Assembly (NCBI RefSeq): GCF_032854445.1 | Contig: NC_088300.1 | Location: 6,882,001 to 6,946,000 of the forward strand | Direction of reading: 5' to 3' | From: Liolophura sinensis | Lineage: Eukaryota > Mollusca > Polyplacophora > Chitonida > Chitonidae | Length of the DNA: 64,000 nucleotides | Part shown: positions 47,461-61,439 of the stretch, piece by piece | How positions within the stretch are numbered: position 1 is the stretch's first letter | How the letters are laid out: every line of letters starts with the position of its first letter | Position numbers and translations under genes: made by a program | Notes under the pieces: model-generated | What the model was told of the DNA's origin: nothing | What the model saw: the letters and a program-made list of their open reading frames with translations, nothing else | The model's database searches: none

Positions 47461-48375
47461 TTTTATATATAGTGGTACAGCTGTTCTTCACACAACACAG
47501 TTGTCACTAGGTATGAATGAACACAGCTAATCCTATTCTGCATTGAGTTGGAATATCTCCCTGAATCAACTGTGTACAAGCCGTCTAAATTTACTTCTGT
47601 ACACGGGCCTTTTTATCCTCCTAGCTCTCATCTATATTTAATATGCTGTTGTTTAGGCGTGGCTTAATTATATTTCCAATACGACAATATCAATATTCTA
47701 AAGCACGACGCAAACAGGTTCAAGTCTTGACAAAAACGGTTAGAACGATGTAGACTGAAGGTGAAAACGGGAATGTTTGGCATTTGTAGCAAGATACCAC
47801 AAATATACGTAATGCTGTTGTGCTCATCTCAACTCTTCCACAATTATATGAATTACGCCAAGGCTTTCCAAAAAATGTATTTTTCGCTTGCCATGTAGGT
47901 TTTACTTGTTGCTGGATGAAATTTTCCACTGCTAATCTGTGATAAATTGCAACCTCACAGATCTTGTCAGTAATGTTTTGCAGCAGGTGTTCGGTATGCT
48001 GGGATCATCACGTGATATAGGTCGTCAGAGTATGGACGGTTTTAGGAGAACTTTTCGACGATATTTGCAGTAGTTTAGAAGATGAATGGACAACACATGG
48101 TAATATTATATCCCTGTTTTATGCACCGTGTGTCAGGTTAGTATTCTAAGACGAATGGGCCCAACATTCCTTGTTAATTTCCCATCACAGCAAAGCTACC
48201 ATCCACACTATGCAGATTGCTCCAATACCAATGTAGTGTTCACATATACATAACAGCTCTCACTTCCAAAACGTCTCATAGCTATTCAGTGCATTACAAC
48301 AATAATACACCAGATTTTACCAGAAACCTATCGTGCATTTTTCAATAATAGGCCTATCTACCCAATAATCCAACG

Positions 48376-48470
48376 CCTTCTAGCTCCAACACCCCCCTCC
48401 CCTGCACCCCCCCCCCCCCCAACGCCTTCTAGCTTCAACACACACCCTTCCTATCCGCCCCCCCCCCTCA
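48376..48470. repeat. C-rich low-complexity pair
   Basis: AACGCCTTCTAGCT blocks (around 48370 and 48421) are each followed by C-rich tracts including runs of 9-16 C. Confidence 0.7.
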
Positions 48471-50599
48471 CACACACATAAACTCTCCCCACCCAGTCAT
48501 ACCATTTCCAGCCGTACAAATAACTTTAGCATTTACGTGCAGGTGCGCAAACACTGTCAATGTATAGAACACCGAATAATGATATTTAAATGTCTATTGT
48601 CTGCCTGCACAGACCTTTGCTAGAATCTTAAAAAATGATCAAATCATTAGTCCATAAAGAACTGGCTCCAAGGAGTTCATTATTGTACACAGGATTGTGT
48701 ATGCTATAACAGTGTGATGTTTTTTGTATGCAGTATACAATGCACTGGGACCTAATGTATGTGGTTGTGCTGTGACGGTTAGTAATAACGGTAATGTGGG
48801 TATTGATATAACCGTTAATGATCCCTGCAAATGCACTGATAAGTTTTGAGTAGCAATAAAATTGAGGATATATAGTATTCTACACTACAATATCCAAGAC
48901 AAAAGTACAACAACATCAGAGGGTGAAATGTGAAACCTGGTGAACGCCATGCAATGGTTCTTTGATCAAACCCTCGTCCGGGGCCTGAGTGGCAGAACCA
49001 GTTTGGCGTGAATGTAATCATATGTGCGTGTCACACTGTTTCCAATCCATTTACCCCTAATGAGGACCTAATCAATACACCAATGCATTTACACACCTAC
49101 AGGAGATTTACTTATATGCATTCACTGTATACAGCCTCCTCTCGCAGGGGCTTTCCAATAGTAACAAAGCATGCATTCCACAAGCTGTGAATGAGTCTGT
49201 AGGCTTAATATGGTCGACACAATCCAACACAACACAACATTCTTAACAACACAACAAATGGGAATCTTAAGAACATGTAGAATTGCAGTAGATGGTCATG
49301 GTTAAACCACAAGTGTCGGCTTTACCCATATATTAATAATTATCTAATAAAATCGGAACAAAGCTGATCTTGGCATTTTGTAGAAGAGGGATGGGATACG
49401 AGACATTCGGTTTCGCGGCCCATCAGCTATCTGCCATCAAAATACGTGTACTGTTTTGATCGATGGCCTGAATTGGCTTCTGCGTGGATTTTAAGGCTTC
49501 CGCCAGCAAATATAAATGCCCACTATAACAGCTACTGAAGCGCCGTACACAGAGAGCGTTCTGGAGAGCAGAATGTGCAGTAACTATAAGCTCAGTGTAA
49601 CTGAAAAGACCGGGTTTATCTTTCGCGCACACACATATGTAAGCCCAGAGTCAAATCAAGTATTCGACGACATCACGAAAAGGCCTTCGCATTTCGCCGC
49701 TAATGCATATGTCATATTTTCAATGTCTGGCTAAATGCTCCCGCTACATAGATGGCATCAACATATAATAACCCTACTTTGGTTCGTATGGCAGTGAACA
49801 GAAGTCGTACAGTATACGTCCTCTGTTCACTACTCAAAGGCCATTTACCGCGTCAACAGCCCTTTGATCTCACCGCGACGTGAAACCAATGGCGCTTCTA
49901 ATTGATGGGCGTTTTAATTACCACTAGCTGAAGAGTCTGGCCTGGTATATAGATTATACAGAAATCGACTGAGTCAACAAAAATAACACAGGCTTCACAT
50001 AGTAAACAAGTGCCAGCATTAACATTCGTTAACGCGTTCAACTTGCTTGTTGCAGGGAATGTATTTTGGTCCGTAGCACCTTCCATTTCCAGATTCCAAA
50101 AATCTCTGAAATCTGTTCTTACTTGGTTTTACAAGCTAAGCCATCATTCGCGGTTTGCATGCACGCGCCTCCCTCTTCAACACAAAGCACATATTGTCAA
50201 CAAAACGGAGACGAAACTAGTGCATCATAATAGAACATTTGTCAGTTTTGCATGACTAAATTTACAATTTATAAATACAGGCCTGTAAATATTTATTTTC
50301 TAAATTGAGGCTATATGCACCGTGGAACATACCTGAATTAGGGTCGGCCTAGTCCAAGCTCTTGTCTTTTACCGACCTTCGTCACTTAGTTATAATGTAG
50401 TAGCGGAGATGATGCTGTGAAATAAAACTGTCATTCCGGATGATTGTATTCCAGTGAAAACAGCCTCTGTTTCTATGTGGCGTTTGAATGAGGCAGACGA
50501 CAGCTCTAGAGAACGACGTGCTTATTGACACTTTTTGGGCCAAACCCAAGTGACGGCATCCCAAATCGTCCACTATTTTGATGCTACAGGAAACAACTG

Positions 50600-50830
50600 C
50601 GAGAGTTTCGCTTCGGTCGTCTGCATTTTCACAACTACAAGCAGCCGCAGAGCACAGCCCTGGTTACGGTGAAAGTGGCCATACGAAAGTTGCCATGGTA
50701 ACGAGCTGGCGCGGCGTCACGCAAATCTAGTCTCGTGGATCGATGGGTTAATTTATTAGGAGATAATGTCGACATGGCGGCCGGGCCGACGTGCCTCGAG
50801 TATTCTCTAACTTGTAGCGGGAACTGCGCC
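50600..50830 (+). promoter_or_regulatory. CpG-rich promoter-like block with RFX X-box and ATGGCGGC start-like element
   Basis: GTTGCCATGGTAAC at 50689-50702 is a perfect palindromic-type X-box for RFX factors. About 70 bp on, CGACATGGCGGCCGGGC (ATG at 50774) resembles a YY1/TISU start and opens MAAGPTCLEYSLTCSGN, ending at a stop after 22 codons. The block is richer in CG than its surroundings. No downstream gene was confirmed. Confidence 0.4.
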
Positions 50831-52222
50831 AGGGAACTCTAACTACGAACGTGGATACCTATCACCTTCATCCTATCGATTTATGAGGCTCCAATTTTAG
50901 TTTTTGCCTTCACCCAATCTCTCCTGGATGACTCTGAAAACCCGAAATCGGCCGACGGACGGCACGTCCGGTTACCTCAAGTTCCTCCCGCTGCAAGGTT
51001 ATAGCGGTTTGTCCATACTCCTGTTTTGGGAAACTCCAAACGGTGCATGTCTAAGAATCACAAAAGCCATGCGAACTATCGATTCATGTTTTAGTACATA
51101 CATTTTAACAGCATTACAGACACATGTAGTTATATATACACATATATTGGTGTGAGACTGAACAGAAAAATCATTAATGCTTCACGTAATCCCTGTGATG
51201 TCTGGGAATTATACAGAACTCGTTGTATAGCCTTTAATTTTGGTTGGGCTTTATAGGCCTATATAGTCTACTCTGCTTAAGCAGAACTCCTTAATATGGA
51301 CAGGAGTTGCATGATATGGTGGATATTTGAACATTTTCAACCAAAGCGGAACTGCGCATGCACAGCATATTTTTAATTAACAACAACCGGTACATAGATG
51401 ATTTGGATGCTGAGTAAATTTACGTGCCTAGAACATTCCTTTCTTCTTTAAATGAGCGTCCTAATTACTTAATATGTTATATGCATTTTTTGGTAGTTTG
51501 GTGTTTGATGTTGTTTGGAAGTTGGTCTTATGATTGGTTTAGGAATTAGATAAAAGGCCTAGGTTCATAACCACGTCCCGTCATAATGGTGATGTCCATA
51601 AATGGATGGACACGTGGATTTTCTTCTGAGAACTGCAAAACAAGCTCATACAACATAGTGATTTTAACTCCCAGTTATATATTGCGAGGTGTAGGGTTAA
51701 ATCTAGGTAAATGTTGATGTGTAGGCTAATGCGTCCGTAATGGAAGTCACCCACTGTTGTTCTCATCTGTAGCTCAGTCATATGATTTAGTGAACATGCA
51801 CTGGCACTCATCAGGATGATGACCATTCTTTACTCATGCTTCACTGCAGACGTGTTTAATCATATCTACATATAGTACAGTCCTTTATGCGTCAGTGTAG
51901 ACGTATATAACAATATTTACAAGTGGTAGGCCCCTAACGGTAAGGTTTCATTACCACCTTTGAGTTTCCATTACGGTAGCTTTGATATTAACTCAGATAC
52001 TGTTTTATAGTGTTTATGTCACTTGCTGCTTGGTAGAGTACATCGAATTAGGAATTTTAGGAGATTGCATTGTTTTAACAGTGTTTGGTAAATGTAACAG
52101 GTAAGACCAGTCAATGAGGACTGTGTGCGTATGGATTTTGGCTTTTGTAATGCTTTGACTGACGGCCTGAAACTATGACTGATAAACTTGCGGTTGTCAT
52201 CACTGGACCGGATGTAGACTAC

Positions 52223-52347
52223 AAATTAGTACAAATTATTAGGTAGATATTAGGTTTTCTCCCACCATAATGCTGGCCGCCGTCGTATAAATGAAATATT
52301 CTTGAGTACGGCGTAAAACACCAATCAAATAAATAAATTAGTACAAA
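52223..52347 (+). mobile_element. 5'-truncated SINE with 13-bp TSD
   Basis: AAATTAGTACAAA occurs at 52223-52235 and 52335-52347. In between lies the 3' end of the SINE (ATAATGCTGGCCGCCGTCGT to the tail). Confidence 0.85.
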
Positions 52348-53334
52348 CGGATTGGCCTTATGTGTAATAAGGATAAACGCCCAATTCCACGCTTGATTCC
52401 ACCTGGGATACAACAGTTAAAATATTTGTATGTTGTTTTTTTTTTCAGATAGGCCTATACATGGGGGAGAAATTTTTTCAGGTGAGGCGAATTTCTGTTC
52501 TTGAAAATCCATGAGGAGAACATCAACCAAACTACAGTCCACGATGCACTATAGCTTTAATCGGAAACCAGGAGTTGCAAACTTGGAGAGATATTTAATG
52601 CGCAAACTATCCTCTCAAGTTTTTTAAACTCCTTGAGGCGGAGTATTTCCTTTTTTTTTTTAAAGTGAATATAAAACAGAGGTTTTGAGGAAAAAGGGAG
52701 GGGGCTAACCATATCGTTGAAACGGGAAGCTTGCAAGAATATTTGGTGTTGATCCAGACCATTTATATAGGATCCAGAATACCGTCCACTGTGGTTAATA
52801 AATGTTCTATGAAAAAATATCCCTTTTTCACAGTGTAAATAACTAATGGACAGCCGCAGTCTGAGCCGTACGATTGACATTTCATTAGGTACCTTGTCCC
52901 TTGTAATTGACTATAGACTGCCAGTCCCGGGGGTAATGTAGGGTTTCCATTCTTCATTGATTTCCAATAAGATCCATACTAATCAATATTAGTTACATGA
53001 TGGTGCACAGGCCTGGCACCTGATAAGCCGCAGCTGAATATAAGCTCAGGAAACCCAATTGGTGTGGCTACTCTTGTGTTAAACTGTCCACTCCAATCTG
53101 CATTAGCGCCAGGCAGATATGTTATATTAACCCTTAATTTCGATCCACACTTCCAGATAGAGGATATGAAAGGCAGAGGTCTCCAATATAAGAAATAAAC
53201 GTTATTGTTGTCTCCATTTATTCATATGAAGTTAAGACAAAACTTGTTACACAACATTACTCTCTTCCAAATACTGACATTCGTTTTCCCACCGAAAGAT
53301 GATTCTGTGGAAAATCTGAAGTGTGCAGTGTTCT

Positions 53335-53438
53335 TGGGCCTGGATGCATCTCACGGCGCATGTTCTATGCTTTATATGCATGACTTGTGCCTGGATGCAT
53401 CTGACGGCGCGTGTTCTATGCTTTATACGCATGATTGA
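53335..53438. repeat. 52-bp tandem duplication
   Basis: Two copies of GCCTGGATGCATCTSACGGC continuing GCRTGTTCTATGCTTTATAYGCATGA, about 92% identical. Confidence 0.85.
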
Positions 53439-55535
53439 TCAGGCATGGAAAACGGCAAAGTTTGTAGGAATAAATAAAGAAAAATCTTATTTATGTCGTT
53501 CAATAATTGACTGCATGGCTCATTCACTTAAAGCGTCACTCTCGTTACAGCAGATTGCACGGCTATTGATCAAGACTTGGGCTTTGAACTCCAATAAGCT
53601 AAATAAATAAATGTATGAATTCATCGAATCTATATCTGTTTTATATAAAACAGGCTAATAACTACTTTCAAATTATACTAGTGTTTAGATGTCAGATGAA
53701 TTCGTTCTTATTTGATTAACTCTCAGAGCAGGTTAATGCAGAAGAGAAGCTCATTGGGAACCTTGTTGACCTGTCACGGAGCTGTAACCTGTATATACTG
53801 CACCTTCACAACGGACAATTCCCATACAGAAACAAGTAAATAATGAAGATCAAAGCATTCGGGGATATTGTTAGAAAAACAATGTATCGGGACTGATGAT
53901 GCTGGTTTTACACTGTATGGTAACCGTGAGTAGTAACATGATGCTTTCAGACTGATGTCGATCTGGTGTGCGAGAAATACATGTACAAACATGTTTACGA
54001 TTCTCCCGTGATACGCCCACGATCCTGTATCTATTATACTAGGCAATTATTGTTGTAAAGCTCTAAAGCAGAAGATCTTCCCCCAAAATTATCACCCACA
54101 AATACATTCTTCCGGAACCCGTCTCGACTTTCCACAAGCATATCTGAAGATGTTTGACATTAATTAATTTCGAAATTTTGTTGTCAGTGATGTGGGCGTT
54201 AATATTTTAACCAGTAGCACTCGATCGCTAAAACGTCCATGAATTATTACTCACCCGGTGCATGCGCATTCATTGTGCATTAACACGCGTGAGTGAACGT
54301 GCCCTTGGGAATTCGACCAACCCAACAGGCTGATCGTGATCCTATAGTAGCAAACATCTTTAAATATTCATGAAATGGAGTACGTTTGTACGATGCAAAC
54401 CTGCTGCTTCGTCCATCAGGGTTGAGGTTCTTTAGACATATAGGTATGCTGTTGGATGAACATACGATCTCCTACCAACGTCTTCATTGAAACAGTTCAG
54501 CGCATCTCAGGGGCCGCTTTTGCTCATACCCATTCCCCCAAAACAAACAGAATGTGTTGTCCAGTGGCTATCTAAATAACTTATTTGCCACAAACAGAGC
54601 TCAATGTTAGAAGCAAACCAAAGACCTACCTGGGTATGCATAATAATGCGAAAGGCTGACTGAATTTTTTGAAAATGCTATCTTTAGCTATCCTTGCTCA
54701 CTTATGTGTTTTTTGGTCTACTTTCTCAGTTTTAATAGATATCCTTCTATCTTTCTTTGTTATTTAACAGAAAGACTGTCATTATGAACTGATGCGATGT
54801 TGAATCTTTCTATGCTGAGAATTCCGCTTGGGCATCGTGCAGTGTGAAAAAAAAAAAACGCGTGTATTAACTAATTTCAAGGGCATATTGTCCCGCATAT
54901 GCCTTGACAAAAAATGCAAATATGCAAACAGCGATGAGCGTTTTATCGTCAGGGTATTTGGTCCAACAATAGAAGCCAACTCATAACGAAAAACATGGAG
55001 CGTATATCAGCAGAGTACGAAGCAGAAAGACTTTCGAAGCCACCAAACGATAACATATATACATTTGTCATAAGGTGAAAATCATGATTTTTCCCAAAAG
55101 TTCCACGACTAATGGGCCAATGGAGCAATATAATTAAATTACACACCCATCCATTTTGGCCCATGGGAAGTTTTACTAATACCTGATGTTGCCAATCATC
55201 GACAACAGCACATAGCAAGGATTCAATTCTGAATGGAGGGATCTTTGTACACATTAGCGAATCTGTTAATCCCCACATCGATTTGTTTTGTGGCCCACCA
55301 AATCTGTCGGCCCAAGAGGCATTGTACGTCTTCCAAGCATTTACAGCTAATGAAGTAGATGGTATGAACGAGAGGGTTATTGGTGTGGATGCTGTGAGCT
55401 AACGAATGGCTCAGTGTAAAATCCGGAAGCACTCAGTTTGCGAAGAAGGAAGACGCATGAATACAGAATTACCATTGCTTTCGCATTACTTCTCTAGTTC
55501 CTCCGCTGTCGAATGGTCGATGGCGTTATTCCCAG

Positions 55536-55705
55536 GGATATCGAAGCCTTTTATAACCAAACAGGCGGGTTTGAATCCTACTCACACAAGCACGCAGACT
55601 CCAGTGTATATGCGTCGAACAACAGTTATTGGCTTCAGCAATATGGCGTCGCTAAAGCAGCAAAATTATTAAATATAAAAATTTCAGATTTCACACTCAC
55701 CTCAG
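55536..55705 (+). CDS. Candidate internal exon of unknown gene
   Basis: A 170-nt open segment between an acceptor-like GTTATTCCCAG and the donor CTCAGGTAAAC. It reads IEAFYNQTGGFESYSHKHAD, then SSVYASNNSYWLQQYGVAKA and AKLLNIKISDFTLTS. The composition (many Tyr, Asn, Ser; a helix-turn-helix-like VAKAAKLLNI) looks more protein-like than the neighbouring ORFs. No partner exon was found on either side and I do not recognise the family. Confidence 0.25.
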
Positions 55706-55889
55706 GTAAACATGATAGATAAGACTAGGCTCGCCATACACGGCAGTTCATTTTGTACATAAGCCATATAAGGCGCAACAATAAAGTCGTCATGACTCCA
55801 TGTTGTAACAAACATTCATTCTTGCATGGAGCCAGAAATGGAATATATTCATGCAGTTTGCACAGTAAACATTTTTTTATACATTGTTA

Positions 55890-57425
55890 CATTCTGCTGG
55901 TGGACTAAGCACCCTGGAGGCCTTGTCACATTCTGCTGTTGGATTAAGCATCCTGGAAGTCTGGTCACATTCTGCTGGTGGACTAAGCATCCTGGAGGCC
56001 TGGTCACATTCTGCTGGTGGACTGAGCATCCTGGAGGCCTGGTCACATTCTGCTGGTGGACTGAGCATCCTGGAGGCCTGGTCACATTCTGCTGGTGGAC
56101 TGAGCATCCTGGAGGCCTGGTCACATTCTGCTGTTAGACTGAGCATCCTGGAGGCCTGGTCACATTCTGCGGGTGGACTGAGCATCCTGGAGGCCTGGTC
56201 ACATTCTTCTGGTGGACTGAGCACCGTGGAGGCCTGGTCACATTCTGCTGGTGGACTGAGCATCCTGGAGGCCTGGTCACATCCTGCTGGTGGACTGAGC
56301 ATCCTGGAGGCTTCGTCACATTCTGCTGTTGGACTGAAATCCTGGAGGCCTGGCCACATTCTGCTGGTGGACTGAGCATCCTGGAGGCCTCGTCACATTC
56401 TTCTGGTGGACTGAGCATCCTGGAGGCCTGGTCACATTCTGCGGGTGGACTGAGCATCCTGGAGGCCTGGTCATATTCTGCTGTTAGACTGAGCATCCTG
56501 GAGGCCTGGTCACATTTTGCTGGTGGACTGAGCATCCTCGAAACCTGGTCACATTCTGCTAGTGGACTGAGCATCCTGGAGGCCTGGTCACATTCTGCTG
56601 GTGGACTGAGCATCCTGGAGACCTGGTCACATTCTTCTGGTGGACTGAGCATCCTGGAGGCCTGGTCACATTCTGCTGGTGGATTAAGCATCCTGGAGGC
56701 CTTGTCACATTCTGCTGTTAGACTAAGCATCCTGGACGCCTGGTCACATTCTGCTGTTAGACTAAGCATCCCCGAGGCCTGGTCACATTCCGCTCGTGGA
56801 TTAAGCACCCTGGAGGCCTGGTCACATTCTGCTGGTGGACTGAGCATTCTGGAGGCCTGGTCATATTCTGCTGGTGGACTGAGCATCCTGGAGGCCTGGC
56901 CACATTCTGCTGGTGGACTGAGCATCCTGGAGGCCTGGTCACATTCTGCTGTTGGACTGAGCATTCTGGAGGCCTGGTCACATTCTGCTGGTGGACTGAG
57001 CATCCTGGAGGCCTGGTCACATTCTGCTGGTGCACTGAGCACCCTGGAGGCCTGGTCACATTCTTCTGGTGGACTGAGCATCCTGGAGGCCTGGTCACAT
57101 TCTTCTGGTGGACTGAGCATCCTGGAGGCCTGGTCACATTCTGCTGGTGGACTGAGCATCCTGGAGGCCTGGTCACATTCTGCTGGTGGACTGAGCATCC
57201 TGGAGGCCTGGTCACATTCTTCTGGTGGACTGAGCACCGTGGAGGCCTGGTCACATTCTGCTGGTGAACTGAGCATCCTGGAGGCCTGGTCACATTCTTC
57301 TGTTGGACTGAGCATCCTGGAGGCCTGGTCACATTCTGTTGGTGGACTGAGCATCCTGGAGGCCTGGTCACATTCTGCGGGTGAACTGAACACATTCTTC
57401 TGGTGGACTGAGCATCCTGGAGGCT
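55890..57425. repeat. 39-bp minisatellite, about 39 copies, with an inverted partial copy downstream
   Basis: The unit is GGTGGACTGAGCATCCTGGA plus GGCCTGGTCACATTCTGCT. Since 39 is a multiple of 3 and the unit lacks stops in several frames, ORFs of up to 419 codons appear on both strands (for example a 13-residue repeat ASRMLSPPAECDQ on the minus strand). I treat them as by-products of the array: no start context, splice partner or domain. An exact 21-bp inverted piece of the unit lies at 57486-57506. Confidence 0.93.
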
Positions 57426-57506
57426 GGTCCCACTCTGTTGCATGCTGAACTAAACTTCCACGGTTACAGCAACATATTTTCGCGTGACCAGGCCTCCAGG
57501 ATGCTC

Positions 57507-60029
57507 TTTTGGCCCTTATCTCGCCAAAATATTAGAAAGGCTGCAAACTGGATAAAAATGATCCGAAACCCTTGTGTTTAGAAATAACGGCCTATCCACA
57601 CGCAATATGTTCAGCGCAATGTGAAACTGAGAACGATTTTGTTTCACGTTTTGATTCATTCTACCATTAATTCCATCAGTTTGAACCTGTTAAGCAAAAT
57701 TAAACCATTTACAGTGCCATTTTCATGACTTGCTAATTGGGTATCTTTGAACGCGTTTTTATTGCACAGTAAATTAACCTATATATGCATGTACGTTATA
57801 GTATTTAGTATCCCATTTAGTATCCCATTATTACGGCACTGGCCCACAGTGCTGATGAAATGTACAATTCTCAGTTATGTCGCAGTTATAGGTTAAATTT
57901 GTACACAAAACCACAACATTAGTTATTTATCTTAAGCTCATATAAATTTGAAAACTCAGTTCATATGCGTGATGTCACTATCACTATCATATTACTGAGC
58001 TTGTGCCAACTTTCTTCTTTGGTGCTGAAATACATCTACATCACAAACACAGTTTATGATGGCATTAAATTTTAAATTGTTCTGCATCACGTGTGCGTAT
58101 AACCACATGCCTGAATTAATACATGCAGTACGGTATTTCGTGTCTGAGTAAAAGGCGCCATGCATCTTGTGTGGCCCAAATCTTACAGGCCGTCGGTTGG
58201 CCACATGGATATCATTACCCCTATGACCGAAAGAATGAACAAATTCATTTACTTTTACTTAACAGGAAAACAGCAACATTTTGTTGATCCTATATGGCCT
58301 GAAAACACAAAAGCTACCAAAAGTAGATAACTAGCACACTGTAAACGACGACAAAGAGACAGTTTAGATCACAAGAATCTTAGTTAGAATGGGAGCGGAA
58401 TGCAAACAAAAAGCTGACATGACTTGCCGTGTTAGATGGCGCATAACGACCGCTATAAGCCCCGTTCTCACGGCACGACTGTCCAGTCGACCCGTAGAAT
58501 TCAACTTATCGACTTGCATCGTCTGAATTGTTGTTAATTTTCAAAGAATTCGACGAGTTGAATGGACAAATCGCCCCTTATGAACACATCTTTAGATTAT
58601 TGCTGTTTCCTAAGTGACGTCATTAGCTGACAAGTTTGAACATTTCCGAGTGGACTTTGTGGTCACTCATTAACTTTTATAGCCATAAGTATTCATTCAT
58701 TCGTCTTATGCACAGTTAACACACAAAATTCCTCAGCATTAAAATCAAGAATGCTCTGAGGATAACCTCTGACATTTGAAATCAATATGGACATCGATTG
58801 ATTGCAGGTGTACTCAGCGTGTTTCTCCAGCAGTCTTTAGTAGTCAATAATTAATCCACACAATTAACATTCCACTGACACTTGAAACGTCTAAAAAAGT
58901 CAAAAAAAAAACCAAACAAACAAATACTTGGGTAGAACTGTGAATATTTCAGGAAATGAATATTTCACGAAGTCTTGTGCAGATTAATTGTTCCCAGCTC
59001 AAATCTGTATGAAAACACCACTAGAAAGTATGTTTTTAGTGACATAAGAAGCCGAACTATAGAAGGCAAGTTTTTAAGCCGCAATGGGCGCTTACAGGTA
59101 GTTCAGCTTGTGATGAACGGATAACACAGCAGAAGCATTGCTGTTTCCCACCGGGAGTTTCTCCAAGATGTCGAGTGTTAGGCATGATGATCTCCACGAT
59201 ATTTAATTAACCACGACTTTGATAACCATTCTCCTACATTTTAAGCTTTTACGAAGAGGAAGTCCTGGTCGGCAAACTTCTATTTGCAGACTCCCATGTG
59301 TATACTTGGGTTTATACACAGCATACTGTTCAGCCTATATGGCATTTATATACCCTTTCGGCAAACGATGAGGTTAATACTATAAGCTAAAACCCAATAT
59401 TCGATAACCCATTATTATTCAAATAGTTTGGAACTAAATAGAGTATCTACAAAGATGTCAAAGCCAAAGCGACCTGTTTATTTAGCCCCAATCATTAAGC
59501 GGCAGAGCTTGCCTTCTCCGCAAATACCCCAACCGTTCAATATTTAATGTCAGTCATTGCATGTAATGTGCTCAAGGCTATACTGCGAATTTATACTTGC
59601 TGGGAATCTTTTTTGAGCGTCGATGTGTAAAGTAAACATTGTCCATCACGAAAATAACGCGAATAATTGGTTTTGTGTTCTGTAACTCCACGTCGACCGA
59701 ACAAATTCACACAGTATAAATGACACGATAGAGTTAGTAAGCTGCCGTCCTAACGACAGAGGTTCTGTATGTCATGAGTGTTATTGGCAGCACGATTTAA
59801 GAGTGTCTTGACTTTTAATACAAAATTTCACAACTGATCCCAGGGATTAAAACCGCAGTCAGGGTTGTCTTTCGTCCGTCAATATACCACAGGAACGCCA
59901 ACATTCACCAGAGAAATCTACGGTATATATAACTGGCTAGTTACGGGTCACCAAAATGTAGGCCAGTTGCGCTCTCACCCAAAGTTTTTAAAGTTTTAAT
60001 GATTTTCTACAAAATGGCAATGTTGCCCT
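57507..60029. other. AT-rich intergenic stretch
   Basis: I find no gene, array or transposon in it. Confidence 0.55.
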
Positions 60030-60530
60030 TACAGTGTGTACAGAAAACATCCACAAACCATCATTCCGGTGGACGATGGCAGATTATACAGAAAACACCA
60101 CCAATCCGTCCGTCATTCCGGTGAACGATGGCAGTGTGTACAGAAAACATCACCAATCCGTCCGTGATTCCGGTGGACAATGGCAGTGTGTACAGAAAAC
60201 ATCCCCAAACCGTCATTCCGGTAGACGATAACAGTGTGTTCAGAAAACATCACCAAATCGTCATTCCTCTGGACGATGGCACTGTGTACAGAAAACATCA
60301 CCCAACTGTTCATCATTACGGTGGACGATGGCAGTGTGTACAGGAAACATCTCCAAACCGTCCGTCATTCCAGCGGGCGATGGCAGTATATACACAAAAC
60401 ATCTCCAAACCGTCATTCCGGCGGGCGATGGAAGTGTGTATAGAAAACATCACCAAACCGTCAGTCCGCTGGGCGATGGCAGTGTGTGTGCAGAAAACAT
60501 CACCAAACGCTGGACGATGGTTGGTGGGGG
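60030..60530. repeat. ~48-bp minisatellite, about 10 copies
   Basis: The unit is GTGTGTACAGAAAACATCAC plus CAAACCGTCATTCCGGTGGA and CGATGGCA. Some copies are 4 bp longer (CCGTCCGTCATTCC). ORFs across it are artefacts. Confidence 0.88.
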
Positions 60531-60878
60531 CAAAAAATACAATCCCCTGTCCTTTCTTCTACATTAGTCAGAAGACAATTACATTTCCAGGTGAAGGCTG
60601 ATCCTACCGTCCTCGGTGTTCACATTGTTTTAAATCAAAAGGGACAATTACCCCTCGATCTTAATCATAATTCACTAGAAGGCACTGTGCTAGCGTTAAA
60701 TAATCTGCATGTAGCACAGTCTGTAAAAGATACATATCCACCCTCACTGGATTTTAGGGAAACCACAGCCTCTCGAGATGTTACATCTCACTTGGACGTG
60801 TATCTGTATTAAAACCACAACGGTTTCCCATCATACCAACTTCATGATAAAATTCTGACATTGTAAAATATCCTCACT

Positions 60879-60983
60879 TGGATACCAATATTTATTTATT
60901 CGATTGGTGTTCTACGCCGTACTAAAGAATATTTCCCTTATACGACGGCAGCCAGCATTATGGTGGGAGATGGATACCAATAT
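60879..60983 (-). mobile_element. 5'-truncated SINE, minus strand, 13-bp TSD
   Basis: TGGATACCAATAT at 60879-60891 and 60971-60983 flanks a short tail-end fragment that reads, on the plus strand, ATTCGATTGGTGTTCTACGC to GCCAGCATTATGGTGGGAGA. Confidence 0.85.
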
Positions 60984-61439
60984 ACCAAAGGGCCCTGCAT
61001 ATGGCGCTTACGCATGACGTGTACGTACGGCGTGTACATATGGCGCGTACGTATGGCGTCGCATTTGTTCGATCCCGTGTATTGTGTGACAATTTCAATT
61101 AACGGCTCAAGTTCTTACTGCAAACATCAGTGTGTCAAGGATATTCTATCAAACTTCTTTACAAAGTTACTTCAGTTTTACAATAAGTACAGTTCTGTTG
61201 TAAGTCAATATGGACTGAGTTACTGTAATGCGTGGCACTTTGCTGCCTATGCTTTCCCCAATGCCTCCGGTAGACGGGGCGGCTGTTTCCAGATGAAGAG
61301 ATGAATTGATGGGTCCATCCCATACATTTTTAAAGTACAGCACATACACGTTTATAGTTAGTTGACATCCAAGTTTATTTATTTGTTTTAATGTTGCTCA
61401 ACGCCAGGCTCCAAAACTTTCCCACTTGTGATGTCATTG

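Larger units (their letters stand above)
47461..55860. other. Long region without a recognised gene
   Basis: I find one promoter-like block (50600-50830), one truncated SINE (52223-52347), a short duplication (53335-53438) and a candidate exon (55536-55705). The remaining ORFs are short, unsupported and without motifs. Confidence 0.55.

Noticed and set aside
55877-57448. ORFs of 163-419 codons on both strands at 56-57 kb
   Set aside because: Periodicity of 39 bp explains open frames on both strands at once; no sign of a real gene.
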